Shown here: piece by piece, positions 10,701 to 18,875 of the stretch
How the letters are laid out: every line of letters starts with the position of its first letter
How positions within the stretch are numbered: the stretch's first letter is position 1
Assembly (NCBI RefSeq): GCF_018332715.1
Contig: NZ_BOQP01000001.1
Coordinates: forward strand, 186,001-250,000
Direction of reading: 5' to 3'
DNA from: Winogradskya consettensis
GTDB lineage: Bacteria; Actinomycetota; Actinomycetes; Mycobacteriales; Micromonosporaceae
Length of the DNA stretch: 64,000 nt
Made by a program: the position numbers and the translations under genes
Notes under the pieces: generated by a model
Told to the model about the DNA's origin: nothing
Seen by the model: the letters and a program-made list of their open reading frames with translations, nothing else
Databases searched by the model: none

Positions 10701-10815
10701 GCGGGGGCGGGCAGCCGAGTTGGCTCGCGCATTGCATCAGGCGGCGGGGGTGCGCAGTGCGAAACGGGCCTCGCTCCCCGTGCGCGTGCAGGTCGACCCC
10801 GCCGAGTTGCTGTAA
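7759..10815 (+). CDS. priA: PriA-like primosomal protein N' without helicase motifs, with large low-complexity insert
   Basis: The protein resembles the actinobacterial PriA form thought to act in replication restart without ATPase activity. The N-terminal 3'-DNA-binding domain (VARVSVDVPLPHLDRPFDYLV) covers about residues 10-115. A Pro/Gly/Ser/Ala/Asp-rich insert spans about residues 128-504. The degenerate helicase core follows: no GKT Walker A is visible, and WDDGDD stands where DEAH would be. A zinc-ribbon region (CGECRTPARCPHC, CHWCG, CPACG) begins near residue 751. I choose GTG 7759 because the in-frame extension back to TTG 7594 contains a TTA codon and many AT-ending codons, unlike neighbouring genes. 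Alternatives are 7594 and ATG 7696. The stop is certain. Codon third bases shift from C before the insert to G/T after it. Confidence 0.88.
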   Translation: MPAKQRDREPAPTLPVARVSVDVPLPHLDRPFDYLVSAADDAAAQPGVRVKVRFAGQLVNGYLLERADSSTHAKLAYLEKVISPEQILDPEIARLARATADRYAGNLSDILRLAIPPRHARVEAEPTPDAVPGDAPPAGDEPLPGGGLPGGGGLPAGGELAPGAESLTGGGLPAGGGSLSGSGLPAGGESLPGVGSLPRSGPTSDFASSHDPADSGASPDLVTLPPTSPSAPGLGAASGREQTSADSPSQPAAEPQPSAPVERSVRASSSTRGSVTDPASRTHLVPSASGNLPSAPTSLSDSAPLPDSEPGPGSTPGPASDTGPALGSASAPGVAPGSDPTPDLALGVAPGSDLTPVFARGVALRSDLAPGSAPGPGVGLGSEQVHADQTLESSDLDSTPDLALGAASGPGVALSADLPPGSVSGPGGRLSADRTADLAPGSASGPGGRPSSDPAPDLPPGSASAPVVLSSDPVPGVAVGSAPGPGVGRGSDAAPGSGAVSGGGPQWADYPAGVAFLHALEQGRDARAVWSALPGEDWAARIAEAAAATVRGGRGVVVVVPDARDLERLDRALGRVLGVGRHVALNAAAGPSERYRRFLAASRHRVPVVVGTRAAMFAPVADLGLVVIWDDGDDLHAEPRAPYPHAREVLLTRAQMAGCAALVGGFARTGEGQLLLETGWAKEIVAGRDMVRDRCPAIAPTGDDPQLARDPGAATARLPSLAWQAARQALKDGAPVLVQVPRRGYLPSIACGECRTPARCPHCSGPLGLAGARDVPTCHWCGRAAADYACPACGGRRLRASVTGARRTAEELGRAFAGVPVKTSGRDEILDTVPGTAALVVATPGAEPVAEGGYGAVLLLDSWALLSRADLRAAEETMRRWLSAAALARPAKQGGRVVVVADGSLAPVQALLRWDPGWFASRELAERRELGFPPAARFVSLTGRTEAVNELLEVAQLPDVAEILGPVPAAEDQERMLVRVPRGRAAELARALHQAAGVRSAKRASLPVRVQVDPAELL
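8140..9270 (+). repeat. Degenerate Gly/Pro/Ser/Asp repeat tract inside priA
   Basis: Two blocks are visible. The first (about 8150-8350) repeats units such as LPAGGGSL and LPGGG. The second (about 8750-9240) repeats units like SDLAPGSAPGPG, with recurring TCTGATC and GCGCC/TGGC nucleotide strings about 30-60 bases apart. The tract separates the N-terminal DNA-binding domain from the rest of PriA. Confidence 0.75.
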
Positions 10816-10911
10816 TGGTGTGTCCGGTGTTGTCCGGTGTGTGTCCTGAGAGCGCCGGCCAGCCGCGACGTGGTTGCCATGGTGTCCCTACCGAACAACG
10901 GAAGGGACGAC

Positions 10912-11307
10912 ATGATCTCGTTCAAGAAGCTGGTGGCCGCCGCCGGGATCGGTATGACGCTCGTGGCGGGGCTCGCACTGCCGGCGCAGGCCTCCACCCG
11001 GGCGGTCGGCGTTGTCACCGTCGTGAAACCGGACGGTGGTGAGACCTTCGTCCAGCAGCTGTTCCACACGTGGGGGTACAGCACGGTGCTCCTGAAGGCC
11101 AACGCGCCCTACGGCCTCACCTCCGGCGGCACGCTCGTGCGCCTCTACGTCGAGGACGAGCTGAAAGGCGACTGCGTGCTGACCGACTACAGCACCCCCT
11201 GCCAGTTCTCGGTGCCGGCCGACCGGTACTTCGAGATAAGCCTGACGAAGCGCTGGGCCGGCGGCCCGGACAGCAGCTTCGAAGGCGTGCTGACGATCAA
11301 GGATTGA
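10912..11307 (+). CDS. Small secreted protein of unknown function
   Basis: I do not recognise the family. The 131-residue protein starts at ATG 10912, eight bases after GAAGGGA. A classical signal peptide is visible: KK at residues 5-6, a hydrophobic stretch to about residue 22, and a likely cleavage site after LPAQA. The mature part is about 100 residues and beta-rich in appearance, with two cysteines (in DCVLTDYSTPC) that could form a disulphide. The N-terminal mature stretch has alternating Val residues (VGVVTVVKPDG). A hairpin (CCTCTCCCG 11311-11319 with CGGGAGAGG 11330-11338) follows. It sits between priA and the P450 gene with no obvious functional link. Confidence 0.7.
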   Translation: MISFKKLVAAAGIGMTLVAGLALPAQASTRAVGVVTVVKPDGGETFVQQLFHTWGYSTVLLKANAPYGLTSGGTLVRLYVEDELKGDCVLTDYSTPCQFSVPADRYFEISLTKRWAGGPDSSFEGVLTIKD

Positions 11308-11392
11308 GGACCTCTCCCGCGGGCGGCGCCGGGAGAGGGGGACCCGGCGCCGTCGGGGGAAGGCGGTGCGGAGGTGACGCGACAATGGAGGG

Positions 11393-12625
11393 ATGGATCT
11401 AGCCGCTGCCGTCGCCTCGCTGCTGTCGCCCAAGGCCTCGATGGACCCCTACCCGGCGTACGCGGCCCTGCGCTCGGCCGGTCCGATCGTGGGCACGGGC
11501 AGCACGTACTTCGTGTCGGGGTACGACGCGGCCGACTCGATCCTGCGTGACCCGGCGATGGGGACGTACGACAGCCGGCAGCTCGACGAGCACTTCGACG
11601 ACTGGCGCGAGAACCTCGGCGTGAAGCTGTTCGTCGACTCGATGCTGCGGCAGAACCCGCCGAACCACACGCGGATGCGCCGGCTGGCGTCCGGGGTGTT
11701 CACCGCGCGGCGGGTCGCCCGGCTCCGGGACGTCATCGTGGAGCAGGTGGACGAGGTGCTCGACGAGCTGGAGGGCAGCGGGCGGGACGGCGTGGCCGAC
11801 GTTGTGGCGCACCTCGCGTACCCGTTGCCCATTGCTGTGATCTGCGCTCTTCTGGGGGTGCCGCCCGAGGACCGTGGGCAGTTCCGCCGGCTGGCCGAGG
11901 CGTTGACGACGGTGCTGGAGGTCCGGTTCACGCAGGCGCAGGCGACGGCGGCGCATGCGGCGGCGCAGGAGCTCACGGCGTACTTCGAGTCCTTGATCGC
12001 GCTGCGCAGGCAGGAGCCGCGGGATGACCTGGTGACCGCGCTGGCCGCGGCGCACGACTCCGGCGGCGACAAGCTGACCGCTGACGAGCTGATGGGCAAT
12101 CTGGCGCTGCTGCTCGTGGCGGGTTTCGAGACCACGACCAACCTGCTCGGCAACGGGGTTCAGCTGCTGATCGAGCGTCCGGCGCAGGCTGCGCGGCTGC
12201 GTGCGGATCCGGATCTGGCGCCGGCTTTTGTCGAGGAGATCCTCCGGTACGACTCCCCGGTGCAGCTCACGGAGCGTTTCGCCGGCGAGGACACGGTGGT
12301 GGCGGGGCTGCCCGTGCCCGCGGGCAGCGAGTTGATCATCTTTCTCGGCGCGGCGAACAGGGACCCGGCCCGCTTCCGTGATCCCGACCGGTTCGACCCC
12401 GACCGGGCCGGGAACGCGCCGCTGTCGTTCGGGGCGGGAGCGCACTACTGCCTCGGTGCGCCGCTCGCCCGGCTGGAGGCCCAGGTCGCTCTGCCGGCGC
12501 TGCTGAGGCGCTTCCCGCAGATCACCGCGGCCGGTGAGCCGGGTCGCCGGGACCGGCTGACCCTGCGCGGCTGGGCGACGCAGCCGGTCACGTTGGGCTC
12601 TCGTGACACGGCGTCCGTAGACTAG
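11393..12625 (+). CDS. Cytochrome P450
   Basis: This is a 410-residue soluble bacterial class I P450 (CYP). The I-helix oxygen-activation segment LLLVAGFETTTNLLGNG is present near residue 240, the ExxR motif in EEILRYDSPVQ near 282, and the haem-ligand loop FGAGAHYCLGAPLARLEAQ near 345-363 with the axial Cys. The substrate cannot be deduced. No ferredoxin or ferredoxin reductase gene lies next to it, so redox partners must come from elsewhere. The ATG at 11393 directly abuts GGAGG, leaving almost no spacing; ATG 11441 (before DPYPAYAALR) is an alternative start. It interrupts the usual link between priA and def/fmt. Confidence 0.93.
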   Translation: MDLAAAVASLLSPKASMDPYPAYAALRSAGPIVGTGSTYFVSGYDAADSILRDPAMGTYDSRQLDEHFDDWRENLGVKLFVDSMLRQNPPNHTRMRRLASGVFTARRVARLRDVIVEQVDEVLDELEGSGRDGVADVVAHLAYPLPIAVICALLGVPPEDRGQFRRLAEALTTVLEVRFTQAQATAAHAAAQELTAYFESLIALRRQEPRDDLVTALAAAHDSGGDKLTADELMGNLALLLVAGFETTTNLLGNGVQLLIERPAQAARLRADPDLAPAFVEEILRYDSPVQLTERFAGEDTVVAGLPVPAGSELIIFLGAANRDPARFRDPDRFDPDRAGNAPLSFGAGAHYCLGAPLARLEAQVALPALLRRFPQITAAGEPGRRDRLTLRGWATQPVTLGSRDTASVD

Positions 12626-12663
12626 GTGCGAATACCGACTTCGCGCGTCAGGAGCAGCACCGA

Positions 12664-13221
12664 GTGACCGTCCAGCCCATCCGTCTGTTCGGCGACCCGG
12701 TGCTGCGTTCGCAGGCCGATCAGGTCGTCGATTTCGACAAGGAATTGCGTACGCTCGTCAAGAACCTCACCGACACCATGCTCGACGAGGGTGGCGCAGG
12801 GCTGGCCGCACCGCAGCTCGGGGTCGGTCTGCGGGTGTTCGCGTTCGACGTCGACGACGTGGTCGGTCACATCGTCAACCCGGTGCTGAGCTACCCCGAC
12901 GAGGAGGAGCAGGACGGCCCCGAGGGCTGCCTGTCGATCCCGGGGGTCTACGTCGACACCAAGCGCCGGCAGAACGTCGTGGCCGAGGGCTTCAACGAGC
13001 ACGGCGACCCCATCCGGCTCATCGGCACGGGGCTGATGGCGCGGTGCGTGCAGCACGAGACCGATCACCTCGACGGGGTGCTCTTCCTGGACCGGCTGGA
13101 CGCCGCGGGACGTAAGGACGCGATGAAACAGATCCGGGCCTCCGACTGGTACGACCTGGCGAAGCCACCCGTGGTGAAGACCAGCCCGCACGGGCGTGGC
13201 CTGTTCGGTCTGGGGCGCTGA
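12664..13221 (+). CDS. def: Peptide deformylase
   Basis: Def removes the formyl group from nascent N-formylmethionyl proteins. The 185-residue protein has all three metal-enzyme motifs: GAGLAAPQLGVG (about residues 44-55), EGCLSIPGVY with the Cys ligand (about residue 88), and QHETDHLDGVLF with the HExxH-type ligands. The catalytic loop is written HETDH, a known variant. GTG 12664 follows AGGAGCAGCACCGA. The gene lies 3 bases before fmt and is clearly co-transcribed with it, pairing formylation and deformylation. Confidence 0.96.
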   Translation: MTVQPIRLFGDPVLRSQADQVVDFDKELRTLVKNLTDTMLDEGGAGLAAPQLGVGLRVFAFDVDDVVGHIVNPVLSYPDEEEQDGPEGCLSIPGVYVDTKRRQNVVAEGFNEHGDPIRLIGTGLMARCVQHETDHLDGVLFLDRLDAAGRKDAMKQIRASDWYDLAKPPVVKTSPHGRGLFGLGR

Positions 13222-13224
13222 GCG

Positions 13225-14151
13225 ATGCGCATCGTTTTCGCGGGTACGCCCGAAGTCACCCTCCCGTCCCTCGACGCCCTCGCCGCCTCGTCGCACGAGC
13301 TGGTCGCCGTGGTGACGCGCCCCGACGCCCCCGCCGGCCGTGGCCGCAAGCTGCTGCGCTCGCCCGCCGGTGCGTGGGCCGACGAGCGGGGCATCGAGGT
13401 GCTCACCCCGCAGCGCCCGCGCGAGCCGGAGTTCCAGGAGCGGCTGCGTGAGCTGGCCCCGGACTGCTGCCCGGTCGTCGCGTACGGCGCACTGGTCCCC
13501 TCGTCCGCGCTGGAGATCCCGAAGCACGGCTGGGTCAACCTGCACTTCTCGCTGCTGCCCGCCTGGCGCGGCGCGGCTCCGGTGCAGCACGCCGTCCTGC
13601 ACGGCGACGAGGTGACCGGCGCGAGCGTGTTCGAGCTGGAGGCGGGTATGGACACCGGCCCGGTCTACGGCACGCTCACGGAGCAGATCCGTCCCACGGA
13701 CACGTCGGGTGACCTGCTGACCCGGCTCGCCACGGAGGGTGCCGGGCTGCTCGTCGCGGTGCTCGACGCGATCGAGGCCGGCACGGCACGGGCGCATCCG
13801 CAGCCCGCCGACGGCATCTCGATGGCTCCCAAGATCAGTGTTGAGGACGCGCGGGTCCGCTGGAGTGATCCGGCGTTCGCCGTCGACCGGCGCATCCGCG
13901 CCTGCACCCCGGCCCCCGGCGCGTGGACGACCCTGCGCGACGAGCGGCTCAAGCTCGGCCCGGTCCGCCCGGTGGCCAACGCCGTGCCGCTCAAGCCCGG
14001 CGAGCTGCTGGTCGAGCGCAACCAGGTGCTGGCCGGCACCGCTACCACTCCCGTGATCCTCGGCGAGGTCCGCGCCGCCGGGAAGAAACCCATGTCCGCG
14101 AGCGATTGGGCCCGTGGCCTGCGGATCAACCCCGGAGAGCAGCTTCAGTGA
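13225..14151 (+). CDS. fmt: Methionyl-tRNA formyltransferase
   Basis: Fmt formylates initiator Met-tRNA using 10-formyl-tetrahydrofolate. The 308-residue protein begins [19 protein letters not shown]. It carries the folate-site signature [23 protein letters not shown] (about residues 109-131), with the catalytic Asn/His/Asp region nearby, then GMDTGPVY. The C-terminal OB-like domain ends at [10 protein letters not shown]. The stop overlaps the GTG of rsmB by 3 bases. Confidence 0.97.
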   Translation: MRIVFAGTPEVTLPSLDALAASSHELVAVVTRPDAPAGRGRKLLRSPAGAWADERGIEVLTPQRPREPEFQERLRELAPDCCPVVAYGALVPSSALEIPKHGWVNLHFSLLPAWRGAAPVQHAVLHGDEVTGASVFELEAGMDTGPVYGTLTEQIRPTDTSGDLLTRLATEGAGLLVAVLDAIEAGTARAHPQPADGISMAPKISVEDARVRWSDPAFAVDRRIRACTPAPGAWTTLRDERLKLGPVRPVANAVPLKPGELLVERNQVLAGTATTPVILGEVRAAGKKPMSASDWARGLRINPGEQLQ

Positions 14152-15635
14152 CTTCCGAGCACCACGCCGACCGCCCGCACAACACCGGCCGTCCGCGGCG
14201 TCCAGGCGGGCCTGGTTACGGCCGCACCCAGGACCGTGACGCGCGCACCGGACGCGCCCCGCGAGCGGGCCGGCCGGCGTCCGACCCGGCGCGGCAGGCA
14301 GCGTACGAGGCGATTGCCGCCGTGCACCGCGACGACGCCTACGCGAACCTGGTCCTCTCCGAGATCCTGCGCGGCATGGGGTTGCACGGCAGGGACGCGG
14401 CGTTCGCGACCGAGCTGACCTACGGCACCCTGCGGGCCCTGGGCACCCTCGACCTGATCATCGGGGACGCGGCGGGGCGTGAGGTGTCGCGCATCGACCC
14501 GCCCGCCCGCGACGCGCTGCGCCTCGGCGCCTACCAGCTGCTCTTCACCCGGGTGCCGGCCCACGCCGCGGTCAACCAGACCGTCGACCTGGTCCGCGCG
14601 GTCGCCCCGGCGGCGCACGGCTTCGCCAACGCCGTCATGCGCAGCATCTCGGAGACCAGCCTCGACGACTGGCTGACCAAGCTCGCCCCGGCCTACGAGC
14701 AGGACCCGGTCGGGAACCTCGCAGTCGTGCACAACCACCCCGAATGGGTCATCCGCGCGTTCAGTGAGGCGCTCGGCGGCGACCTGGAGGACACCGCCCG
14801 GCTGCTGATCGAGGACAACCAGGCCCCGGTCGTGCATCTGTGCGCCCGTCCGGGCCGCTCCGACGCGATCGAGCTGGCTGACGAGGTCGGTGGCGTGCCG
14901 GGCGCGTTCTCGCCGTACGCCGTGTATCTCAACGGTGGCTCCCCGGCGGAGCTGGGCGCGATCCGTAACGGCCGCGCCCACGTGCAGGACGAGGGTTCGC
15001 AGCTGGTCGCCGCGGCACTGCTGGCCGCCCCGCTGGAGGGCCGCGACGACCGCTGGCTCGACCTGTGCGCGGGCCCCGGCGGCAAGGCAGGTCTGCTCGG
15101 CGCGATCGCCGCCGAACGCGGCGCCCGCGTCACCGCGGTCGAGGTCGCGGAACACCGGGCCCGGCTCGTCGACCAGGCCACGGCGGGGATGCCGGTGACC
15201 GTGCTGCCGACGGACGGTCGTACGGTCGGCCGCGATCCCGACCTGCCCGAGGAGGGCTTCGACCGCGTGCTGGTCGACGCGCCCTGCACGGGTCTGGGCT
15301 CACTGCGCCGCCGCCCGGAGTCACGCTGGCGCCGCAAACCGACCGACCTGCCGCCCCTGACCAAGCTCCAGCGCGAGCTGCTCGTCGCGGCGCTGCGCGC
15401 GGTCCGCCCCGGTGGCGTGGTCGCCTACGTGACCTGCTCACCGCACATGGTCGAAACCCAGGTCACGGTCACCGAGGGCTCCCGCCGCAGCGGCGTCGAG
15501 GTCGACTTCGTGGACGCCCGCCCGCTGCTGCCCGCAGGCATGCCGCACCTGGGCACGGGCCCGACGGTCCAGCTCTGGCCCCACCGCCACGGAACCGACG
15601 CGATGTTCCTGGCAGTCCTGCGCCGCACCAGCTGA
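14148..15635 (+). CDS. rsmB: 16S rRNA (cytosine-5) methyltransferase RsmB/Sun family
   Basis: This enzyme methylates cytosine C5 in 16S rRNA (C967 in E. coli). After a basic, disordered-looking N-terminal tail, an NusB-like RNA-binding domain spans about residues 45-175 (starting [23 protein letters not shown]). The SAM-dependent domain has [14 protein letters not shown] (motif I, about residue 305), [15 protein letters not shown] (motif IV with the PC Cys) and [10 protein letters not shown] (motif VI with the nucleophilic Cys). The start GTG 14148 overlaps the fmt stop. A longer in-frame opening to 13923 lies wholly within fmt and is not used. The final codons are part of a 36-base tandem duplication. 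Confidence 0.94.
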   Translation: MTSEHHADRPHNTGRPRRPGGPGYGRTQDRDARTGRAPRAGRPASDPARQAAYEAIAAVHRDDAYANLVLSEILRGMGLHGRDAAFATELTYGTLRALGTLDLIIGDAAGREVSRIDPPARDALRLGAYQLLFTRVPAHAAVNQTVDLVRAVAPAAHGFANAVMRSISETSLDDWLTKLAPAYEQDPVGNLAVVHNHPEWVIRAFSEALGGDLEDTARLLIEDNQAPVVHLCARPGRSDAIELADEVGGVPGAFSPYAVYLNGGSPAELGAIRNGRAHVQDEGSQLVAAALLAAPLEGRDDRWLDLCAGPGGKAGLLGAIAAERGARVTAVEVAEHRARLVDQATAGMPVTVLPTDGRTVGRDPDLPEEGFDRVLVDAPCTGLGSLRRRPESRWRRKPTDLPPLTKLQRELLVAALRAVRPGGVVAYVTCSPHMVETQVTVTEGSRRSGVEVDFVDARPLLPAGMPHLGTGPTVQLWPHRHGTDAMFLAVLRRTS

Positions 15636-15702
15636 CCTGTGCGAGCGGCGGTCCTGCGCCGCACCAGCTGACCTGCGCGAGCGGCGGTCCTGCGCCGCTC
15701 CG
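15615..15702. repeat. 36-base tandem repeat across the rsmB stop
   Basis: Units start at 15615, 15651 and (partial) 15687, each beginning GTCCTGCGCCGC. The first unit includes the end of rsmB and its TGA; the next copies fall in the gap before the stop of the opposite-strand gene. This looks like a slippage-type duplication of a gene end. Confidence 0.75.
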
Positions 15703-15703
15703 G

Positions 15704-16759
15704 CTAGCCGATCCGCAGCGCGTCGAGCACTTCGGCGGCGTGCTCGCGGATCAACCCGTGGGGGGAGACGAGGCCGCGCCTGGCCTCGTCCACCTCTTGC
15801 GGCCGGATGGTGCAGGCCGTCCGGATCTTTACTGCTGACGCGTACGCGGGGAACCGCGCGAGGGCATCCTCCAGCTGGCGGTAATCGAGCGGCGGCGGTG
15901 CGACCGCATCATCCCGGAAGCCCGTGTACGGCGCGGCGATCGCGTCAGCCACGGTGTCCGCGGGCAGCGTGCCGGCGCGATCCAGAACGGTGTCGAGCCG
16001 GCCCAGACGGGCGAGCGCCATCGCCACCCAGTTCCGGTCGGAGCCGTCGGTCCGGTCGAGCGCCGCTTCGAGTGCGTCCAGGACGTCGCCGTCGGGGCGT
16101 CCGATGTCGGCGATGAGTTTGGCGGCCTGCCACGCTGTCCCGGGGACGGTGAGCAGCGGGATCAGCGCGGGGAAGGCGTCCGGGCCGAGTTCCCGCAGCG
16201 CCGGCTCCGCCTGGACGGGCCCGTCGAACACGTCCAGCTGGCTGACGAGGTGCACGGCCCGCTCGGCGACCGGCTTGGCGGCGAGCCGGGCCAGCTCGGC
16301 GTCGCGGGCGTCGTACTCAGGAAAGTGCAGGCTGACCTCGGACGGGGCCAGCACCGCTCTGATCAGTGACTCGCGGTGTTCGTCGTCGAGGAACACGACC
16401 ATGAGGTCCAGCGTGGTTCGCGCTCGGCGGCAGGCTTGCACGAACGCTTCCAGGTATCGCTGGAACGTCGCATCCCAGTGGCTGGGGGTCGAGGAGCAAG
16501 CCTCCGCTGTTACTGCCTCGGTGACCTCGGTGGGGAGCCATGCGTCGTCGAAGTAGTCCCAGTCCGCGATGCTCCAGCCGTCGGTAGCGAGATCCTCGGC
16601 GGTGGCGACGCCGAGAGAAGGCAGCATGATCACTCCGTCGGTTTCCCGGTAGAGGTGTGCCAGCGCGGCAGCGACGGCGTCGGGGTTTTCCGCGAGTGCC
16701 GAGGTCACGGCGTGGACGAGGCCGTCATGGAGGGTGTTTTCGAGGGCGGTCCAGTCCAT
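15704..16759 (-). CDS. DUF4303-like protein with C-terminal HEAT-like helices
   Basis: The function is unknown. I start it at ATG 16759 ([15 protein letters not shown]), which follows GAGGAAGATGCC; an in-frame opening reaches 16819. The first 190 residues resemble DUF4303 proteins, often linked to polymorphic toxin or immunity loci: an acidic, Trp-rich stretch ([13 protein letters not shown]) and a helical segment. The C-terminal part has helical pairs spaced like HEAT repeats ([10 protein letters not shown], [15 protein letters not shown]). It stands alone on the minus strand between rsmB and rpe, breaking the usual gene order, which suggests insertion. The family call is from memory of the pattern, not a search. 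Confidence 0.6.
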   Translation of the reverse strand: MDWTALENTLHDGLVHAVTSALAENPDAVAAALAHLYRETDGVIMLPSLGVATAEDLATDGWSIADWDYFDDAWLPTEVTEAVTAEACSSTPSHWDATFQRYLEAFVQACRRARTTLDLMVVFLDDEHRESLIRAVLAPSEVSLHFPEYDARDAELARLAAKPVAERAVHLVSQLDVFDGPVQAEPALRELGPDAFPALIPLLTVPGTAWQAAKLIADIGRPDGDVLDALEAALDRTDGSDRNWVAMALARLGRLDTVLDRAGTLPADTVADAIAAPYTGFRDDAVAPPPLDYRQLEDALARFPAYASAVKIRTACTIRPQEVDEARRGLVSPHGLIREHAAEVLDALRIG

Positions 16760-16809
16760 GGCGGCATCTTCCTCGTCAAGGTGTGCGGGTGAGGTCCTAC
16801 ACTTCATTC

Positions 16810-17487
16810 GTGGAGCCATCGCCGATCATTGCCCCCAGCATCCTCGCCGCGGATTTCGCGCATCTGGCTGACGCCGTGCATGACATCGAGGGCGCCGCCG
16901 ACTGGGTGCATGTCGATGTCATGGACAACCATTTCGTGCCGAACCTGACGCTCGGGCTGCCCGTGGTGCAGAGTCTGCGCAAGGCGACCGTGATCCCGTT
17001 CGACGTGCACCTCATGATCACCGACCCGGAGCGGTGGGCCCCCGGTTACGCGGAGGCCGGGGCGTACAACGTGACGTTCCACGCCGAGGCCTGTGAGAAC
17101 CCGGTGGCGCTGGCCAAGACGCTGCGCGCGGCGGGGGCGAAGGCCGGGCTGGCGATCGACCGGGACACGCCCGTCGAGCCGTACCTCGAGCTGTTGCCCT
17201 ATGTGGACACCCTGCTGATCATGACGATCAAGGCCGGTTTCGGCGGCCAGAAGTTCATGCCCGAGATGCTGGAGAAGGTGCGCGATGTCCGGCGCCGGAT
17301 CCGGGCCAAGAATCTCGAGGTGCGCCTCGAGGTCGACGGCGGCATCTCGGCCGACACGATCGAGCAGGCGGCCGAGGCCGGTGCCGACGCGTTCGTGGCG
17401 GGCACCGCTGTCTATGGCGCGGCCGATCCCGCCGAGGCCGTCCGCAAGCTGAAGGCGCTGGCCGAGAGGGCGACGATCCGGGTATGA
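16810..17487 (+). CDS. rpe: Ribulose-phosphate 3-epimerase
   Basis: Rpe interconverts ribulose 5-phosphate and xylulose 5-phosphate in the pentose phosphate pathway. The 225-residue TIM barrel has [14 protein letters not shown], the metal/catalytic [33 protein letters not shown] and the second catalytic Asp in EVDGGI. The GTG at 16810 is supported by these conserved N-terminal residues; upstream in-frame sequence is not conserved. It overlaps the following response-regulator gene by 4 bases. Its place next to the riboflavin operon fits, since ribulose 5-phosphate is a riboflavin precursor. Confidence 0.95.
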   Translation: MEPSPIIAPSILAADFAHLADAVHDIEGAADWVHVDVMDNHFVPNLTLGLPVVQSLRKATVIPFDVHLMITDPERWAPGYAEAGAYNVTFHAEACENPVALAKTLRAAGAKAGLAIDRDTPVEPYLELLPYVDTLLIMTIKAGFGGQKFMPEMLEKVRDVRRRIRAKNLEVRLEVDGGISADTIEQAAEAGADAFVAGTAVYGAADPAEAVRKLKALAERATIRV

Positions 17488-18500
17488 GCACGGGGGCGAT
17501 CAACTCGAACGACGCTCCGGGCGCCGACCCGGCGGAGAAGCCCGACCTGGTCATGGTCGTGGACGACGACGACGACATCGCCGGCTTCGTGGGGTTCAAC
17601 CTCAAGGTGCACGGTTTCGAGGTGGTCCGCGCCCGCGACGGGCAGGAAGCGCTCGAGATGATGGAGACGCAGCGTCCCGCGCTGGCCGTGGTCGACTGGA
17701 TGATGCCCCGGATGGACGGCGTCGAGCTCACCCGCCGGCTGCGTGCCGAGCCGCTGACCTCGGCGCTGCCGGTGATCATGCTGACGGCCAAGGGCATGAC
17801 CGTGGACAAGGTCGTCGGGCTCACCGCCGGGGTGGACGACTACCTGGTCAAGCCGTTCGACACCGCTGAGCTGCTCGCCCGGGTGTCGTCGACGCTGCGC
17901 CGCAACAAGGAGTTCCGGGAGGTCTCGCCGCTGACCGGGCTGCCCGGCAACGCCCGGGTCACCCGGGAGATCGTCGACCGGCTCAAGGCCGGCAAGGAAT
18001 TCGCGGTCGGCTACATCGACATCGACCGGTTCAAGCCGGTCAACGACGTCTACGGCTTCGACCGCGGCGACGACTTCATCACCACGCTCGCCGAGAGCGT
18101 GCACCGCGCGGCGACCGCTGCGGGGCGCCCGTCGGTCTTCCTCGGTCACATCGGCGGTGACGACTTCGTCTTCATCTGCCATCCCGACCAGGTGCTGCCG
18201 CTGACCAAGCAGATGGTCACCGACTTCGAGGCCTCGGCCGACCAGCTCTACGACCCGGAGGACGCCCGCCGCGGCTACATCGAGGTGCCCGACCGCCGGG
18301 GCGGCAAGCAGCGTGCCGCGTTGGTGACCCTGTCGATCGGGGTGGCCCAGTCGACAACCGGTGGGCGGCACTACGACGACTATCGGGCCGTGGTCGCGGT
18401 CGCCTCCGAGATGAAGAAGGTCGCGAAGAGCCAGCCCGGCTCGTACGTCGCGATCGACCGCCGTCGCCTGGAGTCCGACGCCGACGACACTCTGTTGTGA
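17484..18500 (+). CDS. Response regulator with GGDEF domain (PleD-like, possibly degenerate)
   Basis: The protein has an N-terminal receiver domain (about residues 22-140) with the acidic pocket VVDDDDDI, a phosphorylatable Asp in [11 protein letters not shown] (about residue 71) and the conserved Lys in YLVKPFD. A GGDEF domain follows (about 150-325). The signature reads GGDDF (about residues 224-228), and the metal segment reads [15 protein letters not shown]. The usual RxxD inhibitory site is not preserved. It may be a diguanylate cyclase or a degenerate sensor of GTP or c-di-GMP. ATG 17484 overlaps the rpe stop, so the two are translationally coupled. No partner histidine kinase is adjacent. 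Confidence 0.85.
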   Translation: MSTGAINSNDAPGADPAEKPDLVMVVDDDDDIAGFVGFNLKVHGFEVVRARDGQEALEMMETQRPALAVVDWMMPRMDGVELTRRLRAEPLTSALPVIMLTAKGMTVDKVVGLTAGVDDYLVKPFDTAELLARVSSTLRRNKEFREVSPLTGLPGNARVTREIVDRLKAGKEFAVGYIDIDRFKPVNDVYGFDRGDDFITTLAESVHRAATAAGRPSVFLGHIGGDDFVFICHPDQVLPLTKQMVTDFEASADQLYDPEDARRGYIEVPDRRGGKQRAALVTLSIGVAQSTTGGRHYDDYRAVVAVASEMKKVAKSQPGSYVAIDRRRLESDADDTLL

Positions 18501-18565
18501 CCTGCCTCGCCCGGGGGTCGGCAAAAGCCTCGGAGCGTGCAAGTATCGGGGGTAACCCACCACGC

Positions 18566-18752
18566 GCTGGCGGGACTCGGTGAAATTCCGAACCGGCGGT
18601 GATCGGCTCCTGCGGGAGCCGTAAGCCCGCGACCCGGACGCTGCTTCACTGGCGGACGGTGGACCTGGTGTGACTCCGGGGCCGACGGTGTGATCGACCT
18701 GTTCGACGCCATAGGCGTGGTCGGTCCGACAGTCCGGATGAGAGACAGCGCG
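18566..18752 (+). ncRNA. FMN riboswitch (RFN element) of the riboflavin operon
   Basis: Conserved RFN blocks are in order: GGACTCGGTGAAATTCCGAA and CCGGCGGTGAT (18572-18603), TAAGCCCGCGACC (18622-18634), GGTGTGACTCCGGGGCCGACGGT (18668-18690), a variable arm, and AGTCCGGATGAGAGA (18732-18746). It lies between the GGDEF gene and ribD. Binding FMN would lower rib gene expression. A small hairpin (CGGCG 18791-18795 with CGCCG 18800-18804) followed by pyrimidine-rich sequence is a possible expression platform before the ribD ribosome binding site. The remaining 18753-18875 has no gene that I can support. Confidence 0.95.
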
Positions 18753-18875
18753 CGGAGCAGGACATGGGCTGCCGCCGCGCGCTTTTAAAGCGGCGCAAGC
18801 GCCGTCGTGTCCTATTCCTGCGTTTTCTCACTCTTTCGCCGCGCGTGACCGTTCCGCGCGAGGGAGAGGCACGAG

